Positions 27,561-36,598 of a DNA stretch of 64,000 bases are shown piece after piece; the stretch's first letter is position 1, and each line of letters starts with the position of its first letter. The notes beneath the pieces were generated by a model. That model was not told the DNA's origin. It did not search any database and was given only the letters and a program-made list of their open reading frames with translations. The position numbers and the translations under genes were made by a program. Source of the stretch: Algisphaera agarilytica (GTDB lineage Bacteria; Planctomycetota; Phycisphaerae; Phycisphaerales; Phycisphaeraceae); the NCBI RefSeq assembly GCF_014207595.1, contig NZ_JACHGY010000001.1, positions 2,858,836 through 2,922,835 of the forward strand, read 5' to 3'.

Positions 27561-29069
27561 ATGATGAATCGCTTACCCCTGTTTGTGTGTACTTTTTTTG
27601 TGTTCTCCGTGCCTGCGTTGGCTTTGGAGCTTCCCGCGATCTTCTCGGATCACATGGTGCTGCAACGCAACATGCCGGTGCCGGTATGGGGTACGTCCGA
27701 GCCCGGGCAGAGCATTACCGTGACCTTCGGCGAAGTCGAGGCCGCCACAGTCGCTGGTGAGAATGGTGTTTGGCGAGTCGATCTACCGGCGATGGAGGCA
27801 AACGCGGATCCGGTGGTGCTTTCCGTGGTGGCTGGCGATGGCAAGGACGAAGTGTCGAAGCGCTTTAAGAATGTCCTGGTGGGCGAGGTCTGGCACTGCT
27901 CGGGGCAATCGAACATGCGTTGGAAGGTGATGAACGCCGCTGGCGCCGAGGCCGAGATCGCCGCGGCGGACTACCCGCTCATCCGCCACTTCAGTAATCC
28001 GATGGTTTCGAAAGCCGAGCCGCAGTTCAGCACCGGTGGACAATGGCAGGTGGCCTCGCCGGAAACGATCGGCGGCTTTTCTGCGGTGGGTTTCTACTTC
28101 GGCCGGGCGTTATTCGAATCGCAGGGTGTGCCGATTGGGCTCTACCAGACGGCCTGGGGCGGTGCGAGTGCCGAGGCCTATACGTCACGGCAGAGCCTGG
28201 AGTCGAGCCCGGTGACCGCGGGGGTGGTTCTGGAGTACGACGAGAAACTTGCGGCCGCCAGCCACGACAAGCCCGTCAAGAAACAACACATCCCCGCGGC
28301 ACTCTGGAACGGCATGATCCACCCGGTGGCGCCGTTCGCGCATCGCGGCGTGATCTGGTACCAGGGCGAGAACAACGCCAACCGCGGGGTTCCGCTGGAG
28401 TACCGCACGCTGCTGCCGATGATGATCGAAGACTGGCGTGAGCTGTGGTCTCAGCCGGGGGAAGCACGCGACTTCCCTTTTTTGATTGTGCAGTTAGCCA
28501 GCTTTCGTAAGCATCCCGCCCAGCCCCCGGCCTACGACGATTGGGCGGAGCTGCGCGATAGCCAGGCGGCGGTGGCGGCGGCCACCAAGAACACCTGGGC
28601 AACCACCGCGATTGACCTGGGTGATGCCAACGACATTCATCCTCGAAACAAACAAGATGTCGGTCGTCGCTTTGCGCGTCTCGCCGAGCGATACGTCTAC
28701 GGAAACAAGTCGGTCGTGCCGGTGGGGCCGCAAATGTATGCCATCGGTTATGACTCGACTGAACCCGGGGTTGCGACGGTTCGCTGGAATTTTGCTGAAG
28801 GGTTGACGACGACCGACGATCAGCCCCCGCGTGGCTTTGCGATCCGCAGAAATCCCGAGTCAAACTGGGTCTGGGCTAACGCCGAGATCGAGCCGCGCAA
28901 ACGAGATACCGTGCGATTGACTCATCCTGAAGGATTCGATGGACCGTTCGAAATCCGTTATGCGTTCAGTGTGAATCCCGCAGACGGCCCGCAGGGCATC
29001 AACCTCGTGAACGCTGAGGGCCTTCCCGCGATGCCGTTCCGCACTGACCCGGTGCCGACGCTCGACTGA
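27561..29069 (+). CDS. Sialate O-acetylesterase-like secreted esterase, short paralogue
   Basis: 502 residues with signal peptide (FFVFSVPALA). It repeats the upstream gene closely, including ELPAIFSDHMVLQR, CSGQSNM, MIHPVAPFAHRGVIWYQGE and DIHPRNKQDVGRR, so the Ser and Asp-His residues are kept. The inserted beta-sandwich of the long form is absent, with IPAALWNGMIHP joined directly. The 92-bp gap and shared start context (TCCAA.ATG...AATCGC) point to tandem duplication followed by domain loss or gain. The ATG at 27561 aligns with the start of the first copy. Substrate unknown, probably an acetylated polysaccharide. Confidence 0.88.
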   Translation: MMNRLPLFVCTFFVFSVPALALELPAIFSDHMVLQRNMPVPVWGTSEPGQSITVTFGEVEAATVAGENGVWRVDLPAMEANADPVVLSVVAGDGKDEVSKRFKNVLVGEVWHCSGQSNMRWKVMNAAGAEAEIAAADYPLIRHFSNPMVSKAEPQFSTGGQWQVASPETIGGFSAVGFYFGRALFESQGVPIGLYQTAWGGASAEAYTSRQSLESSPVTAGVVLEYDEKLAAASHDKPVKKQHIPAALWNGMIHPVAPFAHRGVIWYQGENNANRGVPLEYRTLLPMMIEDWRELWSQPGEARDFPFLIVQLASFRKHPAQPPAYDDWAELRDSQAAVAAATKNTWATTAIDLGDANDIHPRNKQDVGRRFARLAERYVYGNKSVVPVGPQMYAIGYDSTEPGVATVRWNFAEGLTTTDDQPPRGFAIRRNPESNWVWANAEIEPRKRDTVRLTHPEGFDGPFEIRYAFSVNPADGPQGINLVNAEGLPAMPFRTDPVPTLD

Positions 29070-29278
29070 GCGTGGAACACATGTGGCTTGCCTTGTTATC
29101 CGCGTTTCCAGAAAACGGGCGACTACAATGTGAACACCGCTCTGTCCGCGTCCGATAGCGTGAAAAACGCCATTTTCTATGCTTTGGGGCCCGGGCATCG
29201 ATATAGTGAGGGATGCGCGTTGTTTTTTCGTATGACGCGGGATGTCGGTTCGCACCAGCCCAGGAGCCGGGTGATTTG

Positions 29279-30745
29279 ATGAGTGGATACGAAACAGCTT
29301 GCCGCCTGCTGAACCCGAGATTGGGGTTCGCGGTGGTGTTGGTCGCGGCGCTGGCCCTAGTCGGCTGCACCAGCAAGCTCCTGGTCACCTCGTCGCCCAG
29401 CGGCGCGACCGTCACGGTGACCGACCCCGGCGGGCGTCTGTTGGCGTCCGGCCCCTCGCCACTCTTGGCCGAGCTGGAGTTTTCCGAGAAGAACAACAAG
29501 ACCTACACCGTGGAGGTCATGCCCACGACCCTGCAGGCCGAGCGTTATCTGCCGGGCCAGCAGACGATCGACACCGCGGGGTACAACGCGCTCGAAGAAG
29601 GGGCCGACAAATCCCGCACGCTGTCGTTCACGCTGGAAGAGAAGCCTTACGTGCCCGTGCCGGTGGTCGAGGTGCTGCTCACGCCCAAGGGCAAGTGGGT
29701 CGGCGTGCTGAGCAAGACGCGGTCGTTCAAGGACATCACCGAGGCCGGCGGGGCGGTGCCCACGCTGATCGTGGACTTCGGCGAGAACCGCGGCATCCAG
29801 GGCCTGGCCATCTCGCCCGAAGGTGACCGCTTGGTCTACTCCGAAGCGGTCTACGCCAGCCCGCTGAGTGCCCTCGACGCCGAGAGCCTGAGCCTCGAAG
29901 ACCAGCGCGTCTACACCCTCAAGGGCGCGAACCTGCGGGCGATCAATATCGTCGGCGGCGGGGTCCAGCACATCACCACCGAAGACTTCCAGGACATGTT
30001 CCCCAGCTTCAGCGCCGACGGCGAGCGCATCCTGTTCTCGTCCAACCGACGCGGCGACCTGCTGGGCATCCTCGGCATCAAGGCCAACGGCCGGTCCGGC
30101 ATCTCCGACATCTACGTCAACCACCGCAACGGCATGGTGCTCAAGCCCACCTCCGCGGCCGACGGCACCGTCGCCTTCAGCGTGGTCAACCTCGACCCGG
30201 TCCGCCAAATCGTGACCGATCAGCAAGTCTGGACGCACTACGGCCCCAACGAGTTCCCCACCCAGATCACCCGCGGCGAGTCGCCCGCGATCTCGCCCGA
30301 GGGCCAGCACATCGCCTTCATCAACCCCGACGACGGCAACCTCTGGGTGATCGACCCCGACGGCAGCAACGGGATCCAGCTCACCAGCGGCGCCAACGCG
30401 ATCATGAAACGCTACCGCCAGTCGCTCTCCAACACCGAGCGGATGCTGTTCGATGCGAACCGCACCGCGGACCTGGAATTGATCAAGCCGTTCAGCAATC
30501 CTTCGTGGTCGCCCGACGGCCGGTACATCCTGTACACCTCGATGGAAGGCACCGACCCCACCGGCCGCCCGAACGAAGACATCTGGATGATGCGGGCCGA
30601 CGGCACCGACAAGCAGCAGCTCACGACCAACGGCAGCTCCGACCGCTTCCCCCTGATGTCGCCCGACGGCAAGGAGATCTACTTCCTGTCGAACCGCGGC
30701 GAGAGCTGGTCCATCTGGCGGATCCCGTTCGGGATTCAGGAATAA
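29279..30745 (+). CDS. PEGA-PD40 lipoprotein (TolB-like beta-propeller)
   Basis: About 488 residues. A lipobox ALVGC follows an N-terminal hydrophobic stretch, so it is a probable lipoprotein. Residues ~35-60 (LLVTSSPSGATVTVTDPGG) resemble a PEGA domain. The rest has PD40/WD40-like blades with repeated motifs: ISPEGDRLVYS, FSADGERILFSSNRRGD, ISPEGQHIAFINPDDGNLWVID, WSPDGRYILYTS and MSPDGKEIYFLSNRGESWSIW. It resembles TolB-type beta-propellers that bind partners in the periplasm. AGGAG lies 12 nt before ATG 29279; TTG 29276 is an alternative. No Pal or TolQRA genes are nearby, so a Tol role is unproven. Confidence 0.8.
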   Translation: MSGYETACRLLNPRLGFAVVLVAALALVGCTSKLLVTSSPSGATVTVTDPGGRLLASGPSPLLAELEFSEKNNKTYTVEVMPTTLQAERYLPGQQTIDTAGYNALEEGADKSRTLSFTLEEKPYVPVPVVEVLLTPKGKWVGVLSKTRSFKDITEAGGAVPTLIVDFGENRGIQGLAISPEGDRLVYSEAVYASPLSALDAESLSLEDQRVYTLKGANLRAINIVGGGVQHITTEDFQDMFPSFSADGERILFSSNRRGDLLGILGIKANGRSGISDIYVNHRNGMVLKPTSAADGTVAFSVVNLDPVRQIVTDQQVWTHYGPNEFPTQITRGESPAISPEGQHIAFINPDDGNLWVIDPDGSNGIQLTSGANAIMKRYRQSLSNTERMLFDANRTADLELIKPFSNPSWSPDGRYILYTSMEGTDPTGRPNEDIWMMRADGTDKQQLTTNGSSDRFPLMSPDGKEIYFLSNRGESWSIWRIPFGIQE

Positions 30746-30774
30746 AATTCTTACGGGCAACCGATTTAATCTCG

Positions 30775-30856
30775 TGTTTAGCGGGTGACGCGTAGCGTCC
30801 CGCGTTCCGTGTTTTCCTGTGACCGCACGCGGGGCACTTTGTGCCGCCCGCTAAAC
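30775..30856 (+). repeat. Dispersed repeat family C, copy 2
   Basis: GTTTAGCGGGTGACGCG at one end and GCCCGCTAAAC at the other, with GCGTCCCGC and GCGGGGCA inner arms and a variable centre. It follows the PD40 lipoprotein stop codon. Confidence 0.85.
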
Positions 30857-30970
30857 CATCAAAAAGATTTTTTCGAATGCTCGCGCAGCGTCGCCGCTCG
30901 TGTGGGGTATCGCTGTTGAACCCGGCCATCCGGCGGGCCACTCCCAGCAAACCCACCACGCGAGCACGAC

Positions 30971-31741
30971 ATGAACCTCCGCCTTTCCCAACGATTTTCA
31001 CGCCCCCTCACCCGTACCGCGGCGCTCGCCGGCCTGGCCCTGGCCTGCGGGGTTTCATCCGCTAACGCCGCGGTGACCTCGATCTACTCTGACCCGCTGG
31101 ACTACGAAATCCGAGAGCTCATCGATCCCTTCGCCCCGCCCGAGCCCATCCGAACCCAGGGCTGGGGCGACGCGGACGTCAGCGTCTGGAACGACGGCAG
31201 CACGACCTACAAAACCATCCTCCAATTCGACCTCGCATCGCTGGCGGGCAAAGGCGATACCGTGACCAACGCAGAGCTCCGCATGGTCCGCGACGTGGGG
31301 TGGTACCCCGGCGTGTCGGTCCGAGTGATGGGCAAGACCAACAACCTCTCGGCCGCGCTCGACCCGTCTGCGGTGCCCAACACCGACCCGACCACCACCG
31401 GCGAATACAACGCCGGCGACTACACGCTCATCACCGACACCTTCGCCACCACGACCATGGGTTTCGACCCCGTCGACACCAGGTTCCTGCAGGACGTCAC
31501 CGCGTTCGTCGCCGCACGCCACGCCGAGTACCTGCTGGACCCGACCAAATCCGTCGTGCTGCTCCGCCTCGAACACATCGGCATGACCGGCACCGACACA
31601 CGTTTCTACTCGGGTAACAACGGCCCCAGCCTTGCGCCCCGGATCAACGTGGAAACCGTCCCCGAGCCGGGCAGCCTGCTCTTGATGGCCGGCGGTGCCT
31701 TGCTCATCGCGACCCGCCGCCGCACCCAGCAGCCAGCCTGA
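30971..31741 (+). CDS. DNRLRE-domain secreted protein with PEP-CTERM tail
   Basis: 256 residues with a signal peptide ending at SSANAA. The body matches the DNRLRE pattern: YSDPLDYEIRE, then WNDGSTTYKTILQFDLASLAGKGDTVTNAELRM, and a later TRFLQDVTAFVAARHAEYLLD strand-helix unit. It ends VPEPGSLLLMAGGALLIATRRRTQ, a PEP-CTERM sorting signal. DNRLRE domains occur in surface and carbohydrate-associated proteins of planctomycetes and bacteroidetes. Likely exported and cell-surface attached; binding partner unknown. It faces a second PEP-CTERM gene across a shared hairpin. Confidence 0.85.
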   Translation: MNLRLSQRFSRPLTRTAALAGLALACGVSSANAAVTSIYSDPLDYEIRELIDPFAPPEPIRTQGWGDADVSVWNDGSTTYKTILQFDLASLAGKGDTVTNAELRMVRDVGWYPGVSVRVMGKTNNLSAALDPSAVPNTDPTTTGEYNAGDYTLITDTFATTTMGFDPVDTRFLQDVTAFVAARHAEYLLDPTKSVVLLRLEHIGMTGTDTRFYSGNNGPSLAPRINVETVPEPGSLLLMAGGALLIATRRRTQQPA

Positions 31742-31771
31742 GTCACGCATCCCCCCAACGGCGCATGGGAG

Positions 31772-31835
31772 AAAGAACCCAACGCCCCGGCACGAGCGAG
31801 GTCATCGCTCGTGTCGGCTTATGCGTTGGTTCTTT
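31772..31835 (+). terminator. Nested hairpin between convergent PEP-CTERM genes
   Basis: An inner perfect stem CACGAGCGA/TCGCTCGTG sits inside outer arms AAAGAACCCAACGC and GCGTTGGTTCTTT. The A-tract and T-tract at the two ends could terminate transcription from both sides. Strand is given arbitrarily. Confidence 0.65.
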
Positions 31836-31855
31836 GGAGGTATCGGGAAAGGGGA

Positions 31856-32893
31856 TCAAGCAGACCGTTGACGCCGCCAAGCGAGCCCGGTCAATCCGAG
31901 CAGCAACGCGGCGCTGCCGGGCTCGGGGATCAGGCGGACGGTGTCGAGTTCGTAGACGTTCTGGGGCTGGTTGTTCGAGTCGTAGGGCGTTCCCGCTTCG
32001 GTGAAGCTGTACTTGTCGTTCCACAGGTAGTTCGCGTTGTCTTTCAGGCCTCGGTCGGATTCGAACTCGAGGTACTGCAGGTTGGCGGGGTCGACCGCGG
32101 CGTTGGCGAACTGCTGGTTGAAGACCTGGTAGGCGAAGGCGATCTCGATCACGGGCATGACGCTCTCGTCGATGGTTTCGCCGTCCTCGGGGCCGATGAT
32201 TCGGGAGAACAGGACTTTGGTGTCGGTGTCGCCCGAAAGCCCGCCGTCGCTCTCGATGCGGGTGGCTTCGTAGCCGGTCATGGAGCCGGGGTTTTCGTTG
32301 ACGGTGGTGATGCCGCCGGGCCCGCCGATGTCGCCGTCCGCGTCGAAGTAGCCCTCGGCCGACTTGCTGTCGAAGGTGTTGCCCCAGAGTTCCTTGGAGT
32401 CGCCGGCGATCCGCAGCAGCAAGCCGTCGGCGCCGTCGGGGTCGTCGTCGCTGAGGCGGATACCGTAGAACGTGCCCGATCCGAAGCTGTCGCCGTCGAC
32501 GCCGCCGTCGTCGGTTTTGCGTACGCCGGTGTTGAGCGTGATCTGGAAGTACATGTAGTTGTCGTCGTAGCCGTACTTACCCTCTTTGATGTCGAGGTAG
32601 CCGAAGTACTCGTTGGCGGCGGCGACGGTTCCCACGCCGGGCTTGGTGCGGTCTTCGTAGGTCTGGGCGGTGGGGCGTTCGTAAAAATCTTCGAAGTAGT
32701 TGTCGGCCCCCGGGTCAACATCCCAACGCTGCAGGCCATCGGCGGTGAACTCGTTGTCCCCGGTGATCGCGTCACCGACGGTCAGCGAATAAGTCGGCAT
32801 GATCCCCGCTGCCCCCGCATCCAGAGCAAAGACACCCGCCGCGATCGATGCGGTGGCGGCAGCAAAAAAACGACCCTTTGATGAATTGAACAT
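31856..32893 (-). CDS. PEP-CTERM secreted protein of unknown function
   Basis: 345 residues with a signal peptide ending near DAGAAG. The body is acidic and rich in Asp, Gly and Tyr (for example YGYDDNYMYFQITLNTGVRK, GYFDADGDIGGPGG), probably a beta-sandwich with possible calcium-binding loops. It ends RLIPEPGSAALLLGLTGLAWRRQR, the PEP-CTERM motif, helix and Arg cluster. GGAGGGG lies just upstream of the ATG. No enzymatic motif is recognised. It is likely a surface protein sorted by the same exosortase pathway as its neighbours. Confidence 0.8.
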   Translation of the reverse strand: MFNSSKGRFFAAATASIAAGVFALDAGAAGIMPTYSLTVGDAITGDNEFTADGLQRWDVDPGADNYFEDFYERPTAQTYEDRTKPGVGTVAAANEYFGYLDIKEGKYGYDDNYMYFQITLNTGVRKTDDGGVDGDSFGSGTFYGIRLSDDDPDGADGLLLRIAGDSKELWGNTFDSKSAEGYFDADGDIGGPGGITTVNENPGSMTGYEATRIESDGGLSGDTDTKVLFSRIIGPEDGETIDESVMPVIEIAFAYQVFNQQFANAAVDPANLQYLEFESDRGLKDNANYLWNDKYSFTEAGTPYDSNNQPQNVYELDTVRLIPEPGSAALLLGLTGLAWRRQRSA

Positions 32894-33069
32894 GATTCCC
32901 CTCCGGTCTCATGAGGTGGCCTGGCATCGGTGCAGCAACCTTGACTCATGCACCCGTGAACCCCAAGTTTACTACAACCTCGGGTTTCCAGAGTAGGGGA
33001 ATACCCTCCATGTGGGTGGGTAAATCGCCCGGTTTTGCGGTTTTTGGGGGGATGGGGGATTCGGGGGGA

Positions 33070-33744
33070 TTAGTTGGCCCCGAAGTAGCGCTCGAACACA
33101 TCTCCGGGCGTGATCTGTTTGATCTGTTCCTGCGTGGCTTCGATGGGGTCGAAGTCGTTCACGGCCGGGGCGGGCAGCAGCTCGACTTCGGTGTCGTCCT
33201 CGACTTTGGCCAGCGCGAGTGAGCCGTCGCCCGAGACGGTGACGATCCATCGGCCGTCGGAGAGCTGGCGGTAGATCGCCTGGCCGTGCTTGATCGTGGG
33301 GTCGTTCCAGTCGAGGTCCAAGAGGGCCGAGTCGATCACGCCCGCTTCGTCGGGGACCGACTTGGAATCAAACACCCGGCGGATCAGCAGTCGGCTGTCC
33401 TTCACGACGTAGTCCACGTAGATCGGGTGCTGCGGGTCGGCCGCGACGGGATGCACCTCCGGCTCGCGGTCATCCGCGGTGCGCACCACCACACACACCT
33501 GCCCGTCCTCGACGAGCAGTTCGGTCACTGCGGTGCGGGTCACGGCCTGGTTGTACTGGTCGATCAACTCGTTGTGCTGGTCGTTGAGCTCGACGAGCCG
33601 GTCGTGATACACATCAGCGGCCACGCCGTTGCGCAGGACCTGGTAGCCCAGCACCCCCGCCCCCGCGAGCAGGGCCACGCTCAGCACCGTGGTGAGGCGG
33701 TGGAACAGGCTGGAGATCGATGGCTTGGGTGTGGGGGTAGACAT
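33070..33744 (-). CDS. Membrane-anchored coiled-coil protein, function unknown
   Basis: 224 residues from ATG 33744. A short Pro/Ser cytoplasmic end is followed by one transmembrane helix (LTTVLSVALLAGAGVLGYQVL), a heptad stretch (YHDRLVELNDQHNELIDQYNQAV) and a compact beta-rich domain with many Asp and Val (LLVEDGQVCVVVRTADDREPEVHP). It is divergent from the lytic transglycosylase gene, with 76 bp between starts, and may share a control region. The open frame extends upstream across that gene, but this part is a shadow. No family recognised. Confidence 0.65.
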   Translation of the reverse strand: MSTPTPKPSISSLFHRLTTVLSVALLAGAGVLGYQVLRNGVAADVYHDRLVELNDQHNELIDQYNQAVTRTAVTELLVEDGQVCVVVRTADDREPEVHPVAADPQHPIYVDYVVKDSRLLIRRVFDSKSVPDEAGVIDSALLDLDWNDPTIKHGQAIYRQLSDGRWIVTVSGDGSLALAKVEDDTEVELLPAPAVNDFDPIEATQEQIKQITPGDVFERYFGAN

Positions 33745-33808
33745 CAGAATGGTTATATCGGCGGGAGCCGGGGATCGGCTGCACCCCAACGGCCCGCGGT
33801 GGGGGGCG

Positions 33809-33814
33809 TATGAT
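33809..33814 (+). promoter_or_regulatory. -10 box TATGAT six nt before the transglycosylase start
   Basis: TATGAT, six bases (GCGGGG), ATG 33821. A weaker minus-strand box, TATAAC at 33757-33752, lies seven nt before the divergent gene's ATG at 33744. Both suggest leaderless transcripts. Confidence 0.45.
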
Positions 33815-33820
33815 GCGGGG

Positions 33821-34408
33821 ATGAGTGGGCACTCCAAGCAAGGACGCTGGAAACGGGAGCTACGACGCGCAGCCGGGGATCGGCGGGTGTGGATCGCGGT
33901 GTTGTCGGGGCTGCTAGTGCTGATCTGGGCCGGGCCGGACGCGGCGCGGTGGGTGTGGCACGCGGGGGATGACGAACGGATCGAGCAGCACATGCCGTTG
34001 ATCGAGAAACACGCCGCAGACGCGGGGTTGGATGTCGATCTGGTGACCGCGGTGGTGATGGCCGAGAGCAGCGGGCGGGCCGACGCCGAGTCCAACCGCG
34101 GGGCGCTGGGTCTGATGCAGATCACCCCCATCACCGAAAAGGACGTGCTCCAACGCAACCCCAGCTACAAACGTGGCAACCTGTTCGACCCCGACTACAA
34201 CCTGAAAGTCGGCACGACCTATCTCGGTTATCTGCTGAATCGCTTTGATGGGAACGAGATGTTGGCGCTGACCGCGTACCACATGGGGCCGACGCGGGTG
34301 CGGCGGATCCAGAACGAGAACCCGGGGATCACGCCTGAGCAGATTGTTGAGGAACACGCCGGGCCGCAGACGCGGGCTTATGTGCGACGGGTGCTGGGCG
34401 AGCGGTGA
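33821..34408 (+). CDS. Membrane-anchored SLT-type lytic transglycosylase
   Basis: 195 residues. One N-terminal transmembrane helix (WIAVLSGLLVLIWAGPDAA) is followed by the SLT domain: catalytic Glu82 in VVMAESSGR, the SNRGALGLMQI motif, then NPSYKRGNLFDPDYNLKVGTTYLGYLLNRF and LALTAYHMGPTRV. It cleaves peptidoglycan glycan strands to 1,6-anhydro products at the outer face of the inner membrane. Short for the family (MltC/Slt are larger), so it carries the catalytic domain only. Its presence implies a peptidoglycan wall, consistent with modern views of planctomycetes. Confidence 0.92.
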   Translation: MSGHSKQGRWKRELRRAAGDRRVWIAVLSGLLVLIWAGPDAARWVWHAGDDERIEQHMPLIEKHAADAGLDVDLVTAVVMAESSGRADAESNRGALGLMQITPITEKDVLQRNPSYKRGNLFDPDYNLKVGTTYLGYLLNRFDGNEMLALTAYHMGPTRVRRIQNENPGITPEQIVEEHAGPQTRAYVRRVLGER

Positions 34409-34454
34409 GAGTCGGCTTGCCGCGGTGTTGTCTGCACCGGTTGTAAAGTCATAA

Positions 34455-34563
34455 CTCCCCTCCCTTGAGGGAGGGGCCGGGGGAGGGTGCTGAGGCTAAC
34501 GGATTGCCGTGGTTTGGAGGGAGGTTCATCACCCGCCCCTAACCCCTCCCTCAAGGGAGGGGG
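34455..34563 (+). repeat. Family E inverted repeat (CTCCCTTGAGGGAG ends)
   Basis: CTCCCCTCCCTTGAGGGAGGGG at one end and CCCCTCCCTCAAGGGAGGGGG at the other, each self-complementary, flank about 65 bp of unique sequence. It lies between the transglycosylase and the convergent HEAT lipoprotein. One copy in this window. Confidence 0.7.
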
Positions 34564-34596
34564 ATCAAACCGGATGCCGCTTTGGTTTTGCGTCAC

Positions 34597-35433
34597 TTAA
34601 CCCGCGTCGGCGGTTTCGTCGGTGGGCGGTTCGTACCCGATCGGGTACTGCGGCTGGGCGACGGGCTTGAGCCAGAACAAGAGGATGTTCGACACGATGC
34701 CGCGGCGGGGCGGGTAGGGGGTGTAGGTGTAGGGGCCGGGCTCTTGGAAGAGGGTGGCGCTGTTGGCGTCGGCGAAGTCGCGCCAATCGCGGGGGTCGTC
34801 GCCGGCGTCGTGTTGGGCCATGAGGGTGAGCGATTCCTGGGCGGCGCGGGAGACGCCATAGTCGCGGTCGTCGAGCACGGTGGTCAACGCATCGAACACG
34901 TCGCGGCGCGGGTACTGGCCCAGCGCGGTGGCGCAGGCCATGCGGACATCGGGGTCTTCGTCTTTGGTGGCGGCGCCGATGAGCGGGGCGATCGCCTGGG
35001 GGTTGTGCAGACGTTGGAGCGAGACCGCGGCCTGCCAACGCAGGAAGGTTGCGTCTCGCGTGAGCAGGGGGGTGAGTCGGCCGGTGTCTTCGGGTTGGCC
35101 GTGGTTGCCCAGCGCGGCGGCGGCCACCGCGGCGACGGTCGCGTCGAGGGTCGGATCAGCCAGGGTCGCGCGGTAGAGGTCGAGGTACACCGGCTCGGCC
35201 GCGGCGGACGAGGTGGCGATCGCGATCAGGGCTTCGCGGCGGGCGTCTGGGTCGGCCAGAGGGTCGGTGGCGATCTGGACCGTGATCTGCGCATCGGTGA
35301 GTTGATTATTTTGCGCGGCGATCTGCTCGGATTCTTCTTTGACCTTTTTGTTGCCGCTGCAGCCGGGCAGGGCAAAAAGTGCCAGCGCCAGGGCAAGGAC
35401 GAAGGTGGTCAAGGATCGGGGCCGCGTTTGCAT
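34597..35433 (-). CDS. HEAT-repeat lipoprotein
   Basis: 278 residues with signal peptide and lipobox LFALPGC. About five HEAT-like helical pairs follow, for example DATFLRWQAAVSLQRLHNPQAIAPLIGAATKDEDPDVRMACATALGQ, a pattern of two helices per ~30 residues. The tail (FQEPGPYTYTPYPPRRG) is Pro/Tyr-rich and ends acidic. Lipid anchored at the membrane, it is probably a scaffold. Divergent from the UbiA-like gene with 26 bp between start codons. Confidence 0.8.
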   Translation of the reverse strand: MQTRPRSLTTFVLALALALFALPGCSGNKKVKEESEQIAAQNNQLTDAQITVQIATDPLADPDARREALIAIATSSAAAEPVYLDLYRATLADPTLDATVAAVAAAALGNHGQPEDTGRLTPLLTRDATFLRWQAAVSLQRLHNPQAIAPLIGAATKDEDPDVRMACATALGQYPRRDVFDALTTVLDDRDYGVSRAAQESLTLMAQHDAGDDPRDWRDFADANSATLFQEPGPYTYTPYPPRRGIVSNILLFWLKPVAQPQYPIGYEPPTDETADAG

Positions 35434-35459
35434 AGCGGTGAGTGTATCGTGAGGGGGTC

Positions 35460-36497
35460 ATGCTGCCCAACGCCGTCCGACATCTGCTGAACGCGGCCCA
35501 ACTGCTGGGGATGACACGGCTGGGGCTGGTGCTCTCGACGGTGAGCGGGGCGTGGCTGATGACGTACCTGGCGTTCGCCATCGAGCCCGAGGCGCACCGC
35601 AACGCGGAGCTGATCCGATTGGGGTTGGGGTGGGCGCTTTTGGCGGCGGGCGGGACGGCGCTGGGGCTGAGCGTGTGTGCGGTGGCGCTGAACGATGTGT
35701 TGGATCGGCGTCAGGACCGGGCGCTGGCGTTGGATGCGGCGGGCGACGACAAGCCGGTGGCCGAGGGGCGGGTGAGTGTCCGGGCGGCGACGGCGGTAGC
35801 GATCGGGGCGCTCTTGGTGGCGGTGTTCTCGGCGGGGGCGTTGGGGCAGACGAGCTTCCGGCTGGCGGTGTTGTTGGGGGCGGGCGTGCTGTTTTACAAC
35901 TTCGCGGGGCGTTTCGTCCCGGCGGTGGGGATCGTGACGATCGGATTGCTGCACGGGTTGATGATGGCGGTGCCGAACCCGGAGACGGGGTTTGCCTGGC
36001 CCGTCTGGTTGACCCTGAGCCACGTCATGGCGTGCGGGCTCGTGCGACATCACCTGGAGAACAAGCGTCCCCGGCTCAAGCCGCGCGACATCTGGGCGGT
36101 GTTGCTCGGGTGGGGGTTCTGGTCCCTGATGATTCTGCTGTTGATCGGAACCCGCCGGGAGACGGGGCAGGCGGCGGTGGGGGGGCTGGTTTGGATCGGC
36201 CCGGTGTTGGCGACCTTGGGTTTTCCGTTGGTGGCGATGTGGGTGACCCGGGCGGGTTCGGCAGTGGCGAAACCCGGGCTGATCCCGATACTGGGGGTCG
36301 GTTCGCCCCGACGGTTCAGGCGGCTGAGTGTGGGCTGGCTGATGGTCTACGACGCGGCCTGGCTTTGGTCTTTAGGCTTGTGGTGGCAAGGGCTTACGGT
36401 TGTGGGGTTGCTGGCTTTGGTGGTGCTGGCGGCGTGGTTGGCGCACGACAAGCATGCCCACCCTGACCGTATTATCGACGAACTCACATCTCTCTAA
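35460..36497 (+). CDS. UbiA-family prenyltransferase-like membrane protein
   Basis: 345 residues with seven to nine predicted transmembrane helices. The first UbiA motif NDVLDRRQD (N-D-x-x-D-x-x-x-D) is clear at about residue 80, followed by KPVAEGRVS, the usual substrate-loop region. The second Asp-rich motif is not obvious. UbiA enzymes attach prenyl chains to aromatic acceptors (quinones, haem, chlorophyll). The acceptor cannot be judged and no quinone or haem gene adjoins it. GAGGGGG precedes the ATG; a GTG at 35442 would overlap the promoter of the divergent gene. Confidence 0.75.
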   Translation: MLPNAVRHLLNAAQLLGMTRLGLVLSTVSGAWLMTYLAFAIEPEAHRNAELIRLGLGWALLAAGGTALGLSVCAVALNDVLDRRQDRALALDAAGDDKPVAEGRVSVRAATAVAIGALLVAVFSAGALGQTSFRLAVLLGAGVLFYNFAGRFVPAVGIVTIGLLHGLMMAVPNPETGFAWPVWLTLSHVMACGLVRHHLENKRPRLKPRDIWAVLLGWGFWSLMILLLIGTRRETGQAAVGGLVWIGPVLATLGFPLVAMWVTRAGSAVAKPGLIPILGVGSPRRFRRLSVGWLMVYDAAWLWSLGLWWQGLTVVGLLALVVLAAWLAHDKHAHPDRIIDELTSL

Positions 36498-36598
36498 CCG
36501 TTCGTTAACAATGCCAACTTACTTTCCGCACATCCAACGGGTCGCACGATGCGTCCCACCCTTCACTCCCCTGTAAAGACGCTTTGGAGAGACCTGCT

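Noticed and set aside
36498-36598. Possible Pho box before pstS (GTTAACA and CAACTTA near 36506)
   Set aside because: Only a loose pair of 7-bp units; not close enough to a known PhoB or PhoP consensus to call.
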